Source of the DNA: Ricinus communis
Taxonomy: Eukaryota > Streptophyta > Magnoliopsida > Malpighiales > Euphorbiaceae
Reading direction: 5' to 3'
NCBI RefSeq assembly: GCF_019578655.1
Contig: NC_063262.1
Span: 7,385,582-7,449,581 of the forward strand
Length of the DNA stretch: 64,000 nt
Both the position numbers and the translations under genes were made by a program. The notes under the pieces were generated by a model, which saw nothing but the letters and a program-made list of their open reading frames with translations, did not search any database and had not been told where the DNA came from. Shown one piece after another: positions 11,900 through 23,888 of the stretch; the stretch's first letter is position 1; the number at the start of each line of letters is the position of its first letter.

Positions 11900-13470
11900 A
11901 ATTCTTTTGTACCATATTTGTTTACATGAGTGAAATAATTGTATTATAGAGCACTATTATTTCTTCATCTTCCTTATATTCCCTACATTTTCTCTAAAAG
12001 TAATATTTGGAAATTAACACTTTGTTTGGAGTTAATAAAGCTGCAAAATTTTTGAAAAGGGAATACTGTAAAGAATGCAGTTATCATAGTTATAATAGAA
12101 GTCCAAATAGAAATCAGAAAACATTAACTATATTAACATAAGCATCATCATATACTATTAGTATTATATTTAAAAAAAAAAAAAACATGTTCGGAATAGT
12201 TTTTAATATTTTCACTTTTTTTCTTAACCTTTGATATTAAATATTTTAAATTTATTATTATAATTTTTAGTAATTAAAATAAAAGATATAATCTACAGTA
12301 AATAAAATTGTTTTCTTATGTGTCTATACTTTTTCAATGTGTTAATAATTTTAGCATATATAGTCTCCAATAAATAAATAAACGAGTATATATATAATTC
12401 TTTTAATATGTATTAATAATTTTGTATATAGTTATAATACTTTTGACACGTGTCAATAATTTTAATAAATAGATACGTTGATAATATGTTATTTTTATTT
12501 TACTATATTTTTAGTATTAACTTATACAAATTTAGTTAATATATTAACTAATAAGTTATTTTTTAAATTAAAAAATAACTTTAATTCCAAAATTTAATAT
12601 TAATTACATATTTTTTATTAATTTATAAATATAATGAATATATTAGCTAATAATATTAACAGAAAAGAAAAGAAATCTAAAATATTAAAAATTTTATAAA
12701 AAAATTATTCTAAAATATTGAATTTGATATGATATCTTAACTATACTATTTACTAAAATTTATTATATGAGTTTAATTTATTATTTCTTAAATTTTATGA
12801 TTTTATTAGATATATAAAGGGTAATTACTTTCTCCATCTCGAACTTCAGGTTAGTATTATTAAAATTATTAATCTTTAATTTATAAAATCAAATTGTCGA
12901 AATTTTTTATTTCAGTGCCATAAAAGTCTCTCATATCATTTTTTCAGTATAGAGAATACTAGAGCATGCCATATGTAATAAAAATAATTTCAAATTAGAA
13001 ATCTAAATCCACCTCTCTTTGTCATTGTAACTAAAAAAATCCCAAATTAGAAATCTTTTAGCAAGAAGAATGAAAATTAATAGGTTAAACCTTTAACAAG
13101 CATCCTATAGAGAAGAAGATGGGCATTTGATATATGGATGGTAGACCAACCAAACATTCTAGTATATAGTTGGAGGTCCATATAATTAATTAGTGCTCAG
13201 ACCCCTTTCTGTTGTTGGTACTGTTGTTGACAATGTCACATTTGCTGTGCATTTTGCTCTAATTGGATCCTTATATTGCTCTAGTTGTTGTTGGTGGTGC
13301 ATATTAAGATTATGATTATTAAGGTTAGAGTTTTCTTGCAACAGATTAAGCTGGCATTGAGGACCTTGATGATGGAGGTGTGCATCAATATTTAAAAGAG
13401 ATTGTGAAATCACAGCTAATTGTTATTATTTTTATGCTTGTGTTTACTTCAATGTAAGAGAAAAAGAATC
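11900..13470. other. AT-rich spacer
   Basis: No supported gene. A 75-codon minus-strand open frame (13186-13413) rich in Q/N/H was considered and not accepted. The sequence becomes less A/T-biased from 13130 on. Confidence 0.5.
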
Positions 13471-13479
13471 TGAAAAGGA

Positions 13480-15241
13480 GGATTCTTCTGAAGCTGAACT
13501 AGTGCACGAGTACAGGAACCAGTTGAGTCACAAGTATTAGAGATTCGTCGATTAGGTCAGTTGACAAAACGACCAGATTGGCACTTAGATTATATTATGG
13601 AAAGCAATATTGCATACGTTTTCTAACAGATGATGGAGAGCCATCAACTCTCCAAGAGGAAATGACTAGTTCAGATGTAGCTCAGTGGATGACAGCAATG
13701 CAGGAAGAAATTGAAGCTCTTTATAAGAACAAAATATAGGAACTTGTATTATTACCACAAGGAAGAAAGCCTATTGGTAAATGGGTGTATAAGATCAAGC
13801 ATAACAATGATGATCAAGTGGAGCGTTATCATGCAAGATTGGTGGTAAAAGAAAATTTTCAAAAAGAAGGTATTGACTTCAACGAGATTTTTTCTCCAAT
13901 GATTCGATTTACAACAATTAGAGTAGTCCTGACAATATGTGCTACATTTGACTTACATCTGGAGCAGTTAGATGTCAAAATTGCTTTTCTCTATAGAGAT
14001 CTTGAAGAAGAGATTTATATGCTCCAACGAGAGAGTTTTGAAAAAAAAGAAAAAGAGAATTTAGTTTGCAGGTTAAATAAATCTTTGTATGGTTTTAAAC
14101 AGGTGTTGACGTATTGATACAAGAGATTTGATTCCTTTGTCATGAGCCTTGGATACAACAGACTTAATTCAGACCCTTATATATATATATTTCAAGAGGT
14201 CTAATGAAAGTGATTTCATTATTTTGCAATTGTATATAGATGACATGTTGGTAGCAGGCTCTAACAATATTGTATCAAAGAGTTGACGGCACAGTTAGCT
14301 AGGGAGTTTGAAATGATGGAATTGGGACCGACAAATAAGATTCTAGAGATAAAAATTCATTGAAACAAAAATAATAGGAAGATTTGGCTATCTTAGAAAA
14401 AATATTTAAAAAAGTCTTGCGGCGCTTCAACATATAGGATTGTAAGCCAATCTCTACCCCTCCTCGTGGTAATTTCAAGTTGTCCTCCAGTATGAGCCCT
14501 AACAGTGAAATAAAGAGAATAAAGATGTCTTGAGTACCATATGCATAAGTAATGGGAAGTTTAATGTTCGCTATATTTGTATAAGACCAGGCATTGCACA
14601 AGCAGTAGGAGTGGGTAGTCGGTATATGGAGAATCCTAGTCGAGAGCATTGGAATATTGTTAAAAGGGTCCTTAGATACATTAAAGGGACCACATATGCT
14701 GCGTTATATTATGGAGGATCAGACTTTATTATCAGAGGATATGTCGATTCAGATTATGCAGGTGATCTTAATAAAAGTAAATCCACTATTGGATATGTGT
14801 TTATTTTGCTAGCTGTGAGTCGATTGTGGCTACATCAACAAGGCGAGTATGTTGCGGCTACACAAGCTAGTAAAGAAGTAGTATGGTTGAAAATGGTATT
14901 GGAGGAACTTGGGCATGAATAAAAGCATATTTCCCTATTTTATGGTAGTCAAAGTGTCTTACATCTTGCAAGAAATCCAACATTTCATTTAAAGACAAAA
15001 CATATTTGAGTGTAGTATCACTTCATATGTGAGATAGTAAAGGAAGAAACAGTAGACTTACAGGAAATTCATACAAAAGATAACCAAGCAAATTTCATGA
15101 TAAAGACAATCAACGTTGATAAGTTTATATGGTGTCGATCCTCGAGTGGCCTAGCGAAGACATAAGTAACATGAGAATGGCAAGATAGAAAGGATGGTGT
15201 AATGATATGGTTGGCTCTCAATCAAATTTTAAGTGAAAGAT
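13480..15241 (+). pseudogene. Second Ty1/Copia pol remnant
   Basis: A decayed Copia polyprotein, C-terminal half only. It covers the integrase-RT linker (about 13500-13740), reverse transcriptase (about 13760-14420, with YIDD at 14233-14244) and RNase H (about 14580-14920, with SKSTIGYVF and an altered form of the YVAATQASKEVVWLK motif). Many stops and frameshifts break it (for example at 13737, 14115, 14360 and near 14535). The 5' part and 5' LTR are not recognisable. Its linker and RT type differ from the element at 513, so the two are separate lineages. Confidence 0.88.
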
Positions 15242-15688
15242 TGTTGAAATAATTTTTAAAAAATAAAATAAAGGATTTACTGGCCAAAAAATAATCTTGG
15301 CCACACATTTGAACTTGGTGGCCAAGAATGTTGCTTGGCGATCCGAAGGTGCTTAGAGGCTAAGCACCTCTTGTCTATAAAAGGCAAGAGATGTAAGTCC
15401 TCGAGCCATTCCACAAAATTCTTATTTTCTATTTTTTTATTTATATAAAAAAATTACTAGAAATATAGAGAGATAAATAAAAAGAGTCTTCTCTTTAAAA
15501 ATTAGAGAAAAATTATAATCTCTTATTTTTTTTATAATAAATTTTTTTTATTCTTACTAGTGATTTTTATCCTAATTTGTTTGGAAGTTTTCCATATAAA
15601 ATCTATGTATTCTATTTTTTTAATTATTATTATTTTTAGTCTATTTTAACTGTAATTTTGTTTTATCTAGTCTGAATTAATCTTAACA
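15242..15688 (+). mobile_element. 3' LTR of the second Copia element
   Basis: Starts TGTTGAAAT right after a purine-rich stretch and ends TCTTAACA, giving TGTT..AACA ends. It carries a TATA box and short hairpins upstream of it. About 447 bp is a normal length for a Copia LTR. No 5' LTR is present for comparison, so the right border rests on the terminal CA only. Confidence 0.65.
15374..15383 (+). promoter_or_regulatory. LTR TATA box
   Basis: TCTATAAAAG in the middle of the LTR, preceded by a perfect 10-bp stem with a 3-base loop (15347-15369). It probably marks the U3/R promoter of the element. Confidence 0.55.
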
Positions 15689-17490
15689 TATCATATATTG
15701 AGATTTGATTTTTGAGTGTGCCATATGCTATTATAAAATGGTGGCATCGCTAGTGGCATCACGGGTTGATTTGACCGGAAATAATAACTGGTGGAGGAAA
15801 GAAAAAAATGGCCAGAAGAGATAAAAAATGGGAGAGAAATCTTTTTTGTTAATCAAGTTAGAAGTTAATAAAAATTATAATTTAGGCCATATATTTATAG
15901 TTTATTTACTTTTAATATGTTTGATGTCATATGGCATATGGCATATAACCAATAAGATTTTATATTAAACTTTTATATGTGGTAATGCCATATTTGTTTT
16001 TGAAGTTCCTTCTAGCAAAAAATTGTATAAAGGAATTTTGTAATATTGAAAATAAAATTCAGATAGTTTAGTATTATAAATTAAATACTAGAGACTTTAG
16101 TATTATTAGCTGCAAGATTTAAGTACCAGAGAATAATTTAGCTGAGATATAAGCTATTTCTGAAAAGTTAATATATATATTTCTTATTATAATTTATATT
16201 GTGCATACATAAGAAATATCTTATTTTTAAAAACAGTATCGTTGAATAATATATATAATAATTTATCAAAATATATAAATTATGAACATTTAACATTAAT
16301 AAATTATAAACGACGATTCCGATTTCCCATAACCGCCTTGAAAATGGGTGTCTCAAAACCTGCCCCGCACACAGGAGACTCAGCTTAATAATAAATAAAC
16401 CAAACTCAAGTTAGCTAAAACTCAATTTGGCTCGGTTCAGTTTCACTAGAGAAGGATTTAGGAAATCTAGTCATAGGTGATGGAAACCTTGGTTAGTCTT
16501 GACTACGGGGAAGAATGATTTCTACATAGCATAAGCTATCTCGAGCTTGGGGTCCGGGGGAGGAGGCGGGGTTACAATTTGCCTTTTGGGCTTGTCCAGT
16601 AGAAACACAAATCAAATTGACAAAACATTATGATGGGCTCATGGCAAGGTCACAGATCTGAGGTTACATTTTAATGCAGGTGATCTGATGGACATTTCTT
16701 ACTGGGTCCCAGAAATGCAATCTTTCAGTGCTTTCAGTTCACTGGCTTATAAAACTAAACTAAAACGGGCATACATAAGCCTGCAACTTAATATGTGATG
16801 GCCCGCACCAACTAATAAATAAGCATACTTTACGATGTACGTTTACTATCACGACTTGAACTTCACAGGATTAAGATAGTAGCTAATACAGTAACGTGGG
16901 CTTATTTCAGCTCCAGTCCATATCTGCAACTTGCACAGGCCATCGTCGATCAGCTCAGCTGTACAAAGCTAATTCCATCTGGCAGTAGATTGCCTCATTA
17001 TTTCAATCTCCATTCATTTTTAAAGCTAAAAACTGATTAAGCAATGAAACAACCAATGAGGGAAATATAATGAATAGGCAAGTATCTACAAAATTGGAAA
17101 GAATTTACATCCACAGGTGAAATCTTACATATGCAGTCAAATAAAGCAAGAATTATGTATGCAACCATATATTCGCAAACACGTACAGAGGAAACATGGG
17201 ACTTTTCTGTTACAGAACAAACACTAAGCAAACATACAGATCGAGAACAAAACACTAGCCGAGATTCACAACAGATTTAATTTTGGAATCACAGGCCCTA
17301 ACAAAGCATTTAAGTCAAAATTCTATCTTGAATGACCTTTACGAATCTTTCTGAGTAGCAGTAATACGTAGTAGTAGTACATCAAAGCAAAGAACAAATA
17401 TCTGACTCAATTCAGACTAGCACACGGATTGAAATCATAATTCAAGAAAACAGAAGAGCTAATCAATCATCATCAACCAAAGGAAAATGA
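15689..17490. other. Spacer, including the 3' flank of the FLA gene
   Basis: 15689-16300 is A/T-rich. 16310-17490 is more balanced and may include the 3' untranslated region of the minus-strand FLA gene. No further gene was recognised. Confidence 0.5.
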
Positions 17491-17495
17491 ATCAA

Positions 17496-18791
17496 CTAAA
17501 GGCCATTATATTCTTCAAGATCCACAGTAGGCTTAAACTGAGAAGACACAGGGGCCCCAACGCAGGTTCCATTCTCATCCATATCAACCGCAGAGCAAGA
17601 TCCTCCAACAGCAGCATGAACTGATCCACTAGTGTCAGATTGTACTCCCAAGATTCCATCAAAAGCAACAGCAGCAGGATCTATCCTTGGGAAAGGCAAG
17701 TAAACACTGTGCACAACAATCTTCAAATTTCGAATAATATCGGGCACCTTAAGTCTCACATAGTTAATCCTCATCGGCACAGTTGTACCACCAGCACTAC
17801 TCGTCGTAACCACAAGAGACTGTCCTCTTTCAAGAGTAGGCAAAGTAGCCCCCAGCGGAAGCCTTTCAAGGTCAGCAGCACTCAAGTACACATTAGGCAC
17901 AATATGAAACCTTATACTGCTAATATACGAGTGAGATCCTGAAAATATCGACGCATCATCAAGAGCAAAGATCGTCATGTTACTTAAGCTCACAAGCTCA
18001 CCGTATTTCACTCTCGTAGCGAGAGAGAGAATGCTAAAGCCGTTGTTACGTAGCCTCAACATAGCATCACGTAACATCAATCGGATTATAGCAGCAGGCT
18101 GCGGTAAGAACTGGTGGCGAGATGTCTGCTGGTTGTTAACCGGAAATATTAAAGAGTTTAACCTCTCAACGTCGCAAGATAACGGAGAGAGAGGAGCTAC
18201 GTAGCCTCGGATTCCGTGAATAATGATCAGACCGTTGTTGAAGAGATCCGGATGAGTAATCTCTACGCCACCGATGAAAACTTTAAAGATAGATGAAACG
18301 TTAACGTTTTGGTTTTTCAAGGAAGTGGATGTGACGGTGAGACACCGGCCAGGGCTTAGGGTTTCAATTTTAGTACCGAAAGCGAGTTTACGGAGATAAT
18401 CGATGGTGTAAAGGCCAGGAACGATGTGCTCACGTAGGAGACTTGGAACAGAGCAAGATAAACATGTGTGGATAGAGGAATCGGAGGGAGCGAAGAGTGT
18501 TGAAGGTCCTGACCAGGTTTCAGTGGAGGAGAGCGATGGAGCGGCCGTTGAAAGCTCGGTGAAGCCTAGATGTGAAAGGATTGGAGCGAGTAGAGCTGTG
18601 TGTGAGAAGAATGAGTTTTCATGGAGATCGTGAGAGATTGGTGGCGGCGGTGATGACGAATGCGGTGTTTGAGACGGTGGTGGTGGTGGTGGTGGTGAGG
18701 GAGTGGTAGCTGTGTCGAGAGTGGAGGTTGGTTGAGAGAGGGTTAAGATGGCAAAGAGAAGCACGAATGGGAGAGAGAGGGAGGTCGCCAT
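17496..18791 (-). CDS. Fasciclin-like arabinogalactan protein, FLA21-like
   Basis: An uninterrupted 431-aa frame without introns. Residues 1-24 form a signal peptide. Residues 30-53 are a proline/serine-rich tract with an eight-proline run, suited to hydroxyproline-linked arabinogalactan. Two fasciclin-like (FAS1) regions follow at about 60-205 and 240-370; TLFAPSDSSI and MTIFALDDASI are the usual 'LFAP-D' cores, and LREHIVPGLY and IRFHIVPNVYL the H-box-like segments. The tail is acidic and not hydrophobic, so no GPI anchor is predicted, as in the FLA19-21 subgroup. It would be a secreted wall or apoplast glycoprotein. The start is the only ATG before the signal peptide. Confidence 0.88.
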   Translation of the reverse strand: MATSLSLPFVLLFAILTLSQPTSTLDTATTPSPPPPPPPSQTPHSSSPPPPISHDLHENSFFSHTALLAPILSHLGFTELSTAAPSLSSTETWSGPSTLFAPSDSSIHTCLSCSVPSLLREHIVPGLYTIDYLRKLAFGTKIETLSPGRCLTVTSTSLKNQNVNVSSIFKVFIGGVEITHPDLFNNGLIIIHGIRGYVAPLSPLSCDVERLNSLIFPVNNQQTSRHQFLPQPAAIIRLMLRDAMLRLRNNGFSILSLATRVKYGELVSLSNMTIFALDDASIFSGSHSYISSIRFHIVPNVYLSAADLERLPLGATLPTLERGQSLVVTTSSAGGTTVPMRINYVRLKVPDIIRNLKIVVHSVYLPFPRIDPAAVAFDGILGVQSDTSGSVHAAVGGSCSAVDMDENGTCVGAPVSSQFKPTVDLEEYNGL

Positions 18792-18847
18792 GCTAAGAGA
18801 ATTATTGTGGAAAAGAGAGTGAAAATGAGGGTTTTGGCCGAAGAGAT

Positions 18848-18857
18848 TATTTATAGG
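18848..18857 (-). promoter_or_regulatory. TATA box of the FLA gene
   Basis: On the minus strand this reads CTATAAATAA, about 57 bases upstream of the start codon, leaving a short leader. Confidence 0.6.
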
Positions 18858-18859
18858 CG

Positions 18860-19599
18860 AATCTAAGCAGGTCCAGGTGGCACCTGGTGAAAGCGCGTGT
18901 ATGTTGAACTGTTAGGCATGAGAAATGAGAGAGAGCGAGTGATGGCAGTTACACGAGTTTGTTATGTGGGCAGCCAATTATTCTTTTTTCCGTTTTTCTG
19001 TTACGGGTTTTGGCGGGAGATTGAAATATTTGGGGTTCTTTTTTCATTTGATCACTGATCAGCGTTTAGATGGCTATGTACATTCCATCAGCGGCTGGGG
19101 TTGTCTTGGTGAACCCATGTTGGCGCACAATTACGCAATGCGACAGAGTGCACATTATAATAGTCTAGCTCTCTAATTCACATTAAATATGAAATCCAAA
19201 TATACGACTACACAAAAGTTTTATTATATACGGTATAAACAGTTATTTCAAAAAAATGAATATTTTCTCTAGAAATAAAATAAATTTATTAATTCTAAAT
19301 AATTAAATATTTTAATTATTTAATGATATAATTTAAAATATTTATATATGCATTATTTTTTATTTATTACGGTGAAAACGTTAAATAAAAACAAATAACA
19401 CTTAAAATGATGCTTAACTTCTCTAATTTATATCCTTCTATATATAGATAATTTAAGCTTTTATTTTAACTTATTGTTTGAGTACTAACCAATTATTATT
19501 TAATTTTTAAGAAATCATATCAGATCAATTTTTGTTTAAGCTAAAAGCACGTGTCATTGAAATAATAATCTAACTTTCATTATTAGCCAACATGTTGAC
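18860..19599. other. Spacer
   Basis: 18860-19170 is probable promoter DNA of the FLA gene. The remainder is A/T-rich without recognised content. Confidence 0.5.
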
Positions 19600-20170
19600 A
19601 TGAAAATGCAGACGCTGAAAGAGCTGTTGTTCATCGCTGGAGAAATCCTCCTGTTGGCTTTGTGAAGGTAAATGTAGACGCTGCTAGTTTTGGGTAATAG
19701 AGGTTTTGGATATGGTGTTATGTGCCGAGATACTGCAGGTGAAGTTTTGGCATCAGCTTCTTGGTGGATCAAGAATGATTGCAGTCCTGAATTAGCTGAG
19801 ATTGGGCTGTTATTTATGGCCTTTAACTTGCTTTGGATATTCAGCTTACTCGGTTTATGTTGGAGAATGATTGTTTAAATGTGATTCGGGCCAAGAATGA
19901 TTGTTGGATATTCAAGACAGATCTCAACGTTCTTTGCTGGTGCAAGATACTCTAGCTTTGAGATCTTCTTTTTCTAGTATTTCCTGCTGTCTTGCCTTAA
20001 GAACTGCCAATGTTGTTGCGCATCATTTGGCCAGTTTTGCTTTTCATTCTTCTTTGGATGAAGTTGTATTGATGGAAGAGGTTCCATCTTTTATGTCACT
20101 TTTTGTTGACAACGATTTGCTGGTTGACATGTTGACATGTTCTTGGAGTGCATATAATTTTGCTACTTAA
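19600..20170 (+). pseudogene. RNase-H-like (RVT_3) domain remnant, LINE-type
   Basis: Three frames in succession carry pieces of a plant RNase-H-like domain: PPVGFVKVNVDAA near 19650, GYGVMCRDTAGEVLASASWW near 19715 and SPELAEIGLL near 19785. After a shift near 19830 comes the C-terminal RTANVVAHHLASFAFHSS near 20000. Such domains end non-LTR retrotransposon proteins and related host genes. Here at least two frameshifts prevent a product, and no reverse transcriptase is present beside it. Confidence 0.7.
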
Positions 20171-20344
20171 GGATTTACAATTGAATTGGAATATACAATA
20201 ATAAAACTAAATAATTGAATTATATGGCCTCAATTCGATTTTCATTTTCTTTTAAATATACTTACCCCTAATGATGATTATGATAAAACTATTCGACTTT
20301 TCTTTTATGTTTTTTAAATTATTCAGTTGAACATTTAGTTCAAC

Positions 20345-20593
20345 ATTAGAAATTTTTAGATAAACTCAGTCTATCACGTCATTCGTAAACTAAATCAAAT
20401 GTTAGGTGATATGTGGCTTCATTTATTAATTGTTGCATTTTTATGGGTTAGATTTTAATCATGAGTTGTTAATGATAATAAATAAAATAACTAATAAAAA
20501 TACAACAATTAATAAATGAAGCCACATGTCACCATGCAATTGATTTAGTTTACGGATAACGGGTAGACTAAGTCTATCTAAGAGTTGCCTAAT
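20345..20593. mobile_element. Fold-back MITE
   Basis: Nearly the whole 249 bp is an inverted repeat. TGTGGCTTCATTTATTAATTGTTG (given as two parts, 20412-20424 and 20425-20436) is mirrored at 20503-20528, and outer arms around AGATAAACTCAGTCTATC match AGATAGACTTAGTCTACC from the other end. The loop is short and A/T-rich. It has no coding capacity and would fold into a long hairpin if transcribed. The superfamily is uncertain. Confidence 0.7.
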
Positions 20594-21152
20594 TGTTATT
20601 CACTTCTGAAAAAAAATCAAAGGATGCAAGAAAAATGAAAAGGCCTTTCATATTTTAACTGAGTTGGCTACAAGATGATTTGGTTAGTGATGTAACAATT
20701 AATGTTGTAAGAGATATGTAGTAAAGATATGTTGTAAAAATAATAAAATAGTAAATTTGTCCATCATATGCAAATGTGGTTTTACGAAGTCTTAAGAGTT
20801 TTACAGCGCAATAAATATTAGAATTCATGAATTGGAGATTAAGAATTAAGACTACTAAATTGAGAATTAACAGATATTAGAGAAAGAGATTATATAAAAT
20901 AAAACTTATCCTAAGGCTATATCACTAATGAATCTATTTTAAATTTTGATATATTTAATAATTTTACTATCTCATCTATACTTGTAAAAATTTAAGAGAA
21001 ATTTGAAAGTCATCAGCCAAAAACACTAATTTGTTATATTTCTACAGATTGCCACACTCAATTGTTATTTTTAAAAATTTAATCACTTGATTTTCATTTT
21101 TTTAATAAGTTCAGACACTAAAAATGTAATTATCCCATATAACCGAAAGGTT

Positions 21153-21163
21153 CTAGCATAATC
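21153..21163. repeat. Left target-site duplication of the MULE
   Basis: CTAGCATAATC, identical to 22207-22217 at the other end of the element. Confidence 0.7.
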
Positions 21164-22206
21164 AAAATAAGGTTCAATTCGGTCCCTTAACTTGTAGCTG
21201 ACGTTCAATTAACTCCTTTTTGACTTTTTAAAGCCATTTTAGCTCAAAACTTAGCAAACTTAGATTAATTTACCCCTTTCTTTAGATAAATGAAGAAATT
21301 AATTTACTCATGCTTTATTTATTGATGAAAAAATAGAAATAATTACAATTACCTCTCATATAAGTTTTTCCTTTTTTTCTTGTAAAACAAGAACAACAAA
21401 AAATTTGTAGCCCAAACCAAATACTAACAAAATAAACAAAGAAAAGAAATCAAATTTTTACACAAATAGAAAAATTGATAGATGGCGTTGGCCGTGACGA
21501 CCACAGTGGAATAATGACGATGAAAATTGAGGCAGCATTAGATAATGGCGAAAACTATAACAGCGTTAGGCGATGGCCACGACTGAGATAGCACTGGGTC
21601 GCAACGAAGATAAGAGGTGTAGTGCATTGGTGGCGGCGACGATGTCTGATTTTGATGGTGTTTGCTGTTGGGAACTAAAATTGCTGAAGATGTCTGTTGT
21701 TAATGGCTTGTTATTTCTGAGTGGATCCATTTCATGGTTGAATCTTGGTTAATTGAAATGGGTAGTTAGTTGAGTTTTAGTTAATTGAATGGGTTAGACT
21801 TATATTAAAGTCTTGGTAATTTGTTTTTTATTATTGATGTGCGATTGTTGTAGCTGAGTTGATAGTTGTTGTAGCTAGATATGGTGGTACTGTTACAGGC
21901 GCGGCGGTGGTTCTGTTGCAAGTGCGGTGGTGGTGTTTCAAAGAGATGGTGTTGTTATAAAATTATCATTTATTATAAAAATTAAGACAATAATTAATTA
22001 TTTATTAAATTTATTCCAAAAAATTTATTCATATGTTTTAATTCACTCTCTTTTTGTGGAAAGTGATGGACACTCTCTAATTTTTTGCCAAAAGAATAAT
22101 TAAATTGATCTAAATTTGCTAAGTTTTAGGCTGAATTGACCTAAAAAGGTCAAAGGAGTTATTTGAACTTCAACTACAAGTTTAAGGGCCAAATTGTACC
22201 CTATTC
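21164..22206. mobile_element. Non-autonomous Mutator-like element with long terminal inverted repeats
   Basis: Terminal inverted repeats of roughly 100 bp (21166-21265 and the complement of 22095-22206) share TAACTCCTTT..GAC, TTTTTA, AAAACTTAGCAAA and TTAGATYAATTTA. An exact 11-bp direct repeat flanks the element. The inverted-repeat length and the 9-11 bp duplication are Mutator-like features. The interior (about 21480-21940) is GC-richer with GGT/GCG-rich words and does not encode a transposase. It may be captured host sequence (Pack-MULE style) or element-specific filler. Confidence 0.72.
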
Positions 22207-22217
22207 CTAGCATAATC
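22207..22217. repeat. Right target-site duplication of the MULE
   Basis: CTAGCATAATC, matching the left copy exactly. Confidence 0.7.
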
Positions 22218-22647
22218 CGATATAAGGTTTATCCTGGGTGAATTATTGATCCAACAATTATACGTAGAGTGTTACATGCGCCAATTTTTAGTAGAGTTAA
22301 TTATTAAAAATTTATAAATTTGCACTTGTTATTAAATTTAGTACATAGGTTTTAAATTTTTAATTTTTACATCATATTTTAATATTGACTTCAATTTTAG
22401 CCTCTAGTGAAATTATTAATTAAATTTATTGACGTGACATGAACTCTAACGACAATAAAAAAATTTGAGTCCATATTAGAGTTGTTGACTCCTTCCATTA
22501 CTAAAATCTTATTATTTAAGCACATAAGATTAATTATATTTCTTAAGATTTTATTGATTTTATGAGTTTAATGATAATATTTTAATAATAGGAGTGGTGA
22601 GTCAGTTCCTTTTTATTGTTTTTTATCGCTAGAGTTCATACCACGTC

Positions 22648-23888
22648 TAGGGGTGCAAACGAGCCGAGCCAAGTTTTTCAATGTTTAGGCTCGGTTCGTA
22701 AAATTTTAACTAGGCTTAAGCTTGATAATTATTTATATTTTAGAGTTTGAGTTCGGCTCGTTATAATTTTGATATTTTTAAACTCAACACGTAATTAACT
22801 CAATAGTACATATAAACAAGCTAAACTCGAGCTCGACTTGTTATTAGCTCGGTATTTATATAAAAGAGCTAAGCTCGGGCTCTGCTCGATTTCAAGATCG
22901 TTAAGCAAGCTTGATTTCATGCTCGATTTTACCAAATATGTAGCTGTAAATTTTGCAATTATAAATAAATTATATGCAAAAGCAAAATATGCATATAAAT
23001 TCAGAAACTAAAATAATTAAATCAAATTCTTGATAAAAAAAGAGAGTTCAACAAACTCCATAGAATTCTATCTCAAACTCAAAATCCATTTACTCATGTT
23101 AATTTATAACAGTTTTTATTCCAGTACCTTTCCATTATCAATTAGCCTATAATATCTTTTATGTTAATTTATAAAGTTCTTACTCTATTTACATCACATT
23201 AAGCATATTGCAAAAATATTTACTCATGCGTTGTTAATTTACAAATGTATAGACTATAATTATAATAATATCTTTAAACATTTAAAAAATATATGCTTAT
23301 TTATTCAACACCAACACTATGTAGTTTTATAGTAAAACAACATAGTTTATATTGATTTAAGTAAACTATACTATACACAAAACTATATTATTTTTATACA
23401 ATGTTTTAATTTTATTATTCTATTTAAATTAATTTATTATAAAAAAAATTAATTGGTAAAATATTAATAATAATCAAATGTACATAATTAAATGCTAATT
23501 TAATTAACAATATTTTTAAACTAGCATTTATTTAAGTAATACTAAAATTATTCAATTAGAATATTTATAATTAAAATCTAATTTGTTGGTGCATATTGTT
23601 ATTTTAATATAATAAAAGTTAAGTTCTTATGACCTATTTATTTATTTTCAATTAGAATATATTACTCATTTATTTATTTATTGAGCTAATACAGGAGATA
23701 GCTCGCGAGCTCCTTAGACGAGCCGGCTCGCAAGCTCAAACGAGGCCGAGCACTATTAAGTTCAAGCTCGGCTAGTTTAATAAACAAGCTCGAAACTGCT
23801 CGCTTATCCTGACGAACGAACTGAAACGAGCTTTTATCGAGTCAAGCTTTGAGTAACTTGCGAGTGGCTTGACTCATTTGCACTCCTA
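22648..23888. mobile_element. Non-autonomous hAT-like transposon
   Basis: Begins TAGGGGTGCAAACGAGCC, and its complement from the right end begins TAGGAGTGCAAATGAGTC, a clear terminal inverted repeat. Subterminal regions at both ends are crowded with GAGCTCG/GCTCGG words. The middle (about 22960-23640) is A/T-rich and has no transposase. Flanking 8-mers (accacgtc, gccctgtc) match at five of eight positions, a possible worn hAT-sized duplication. These are typical features of non-autonomous plant hAT elements. Confidence 0.7.

Noticed and set aside
13186..13413. 75-codon minus-strand frame rich in Gln, Asn and His
   Set aside because: No domain recognised, no exons beside it, close to a decayed Copia; low-complexity composition can stay open by chance.
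17640..18633. Plus-strand frames across the FLA gene
   Set aside because: Shadows of the intact minus-strand coding sequence.
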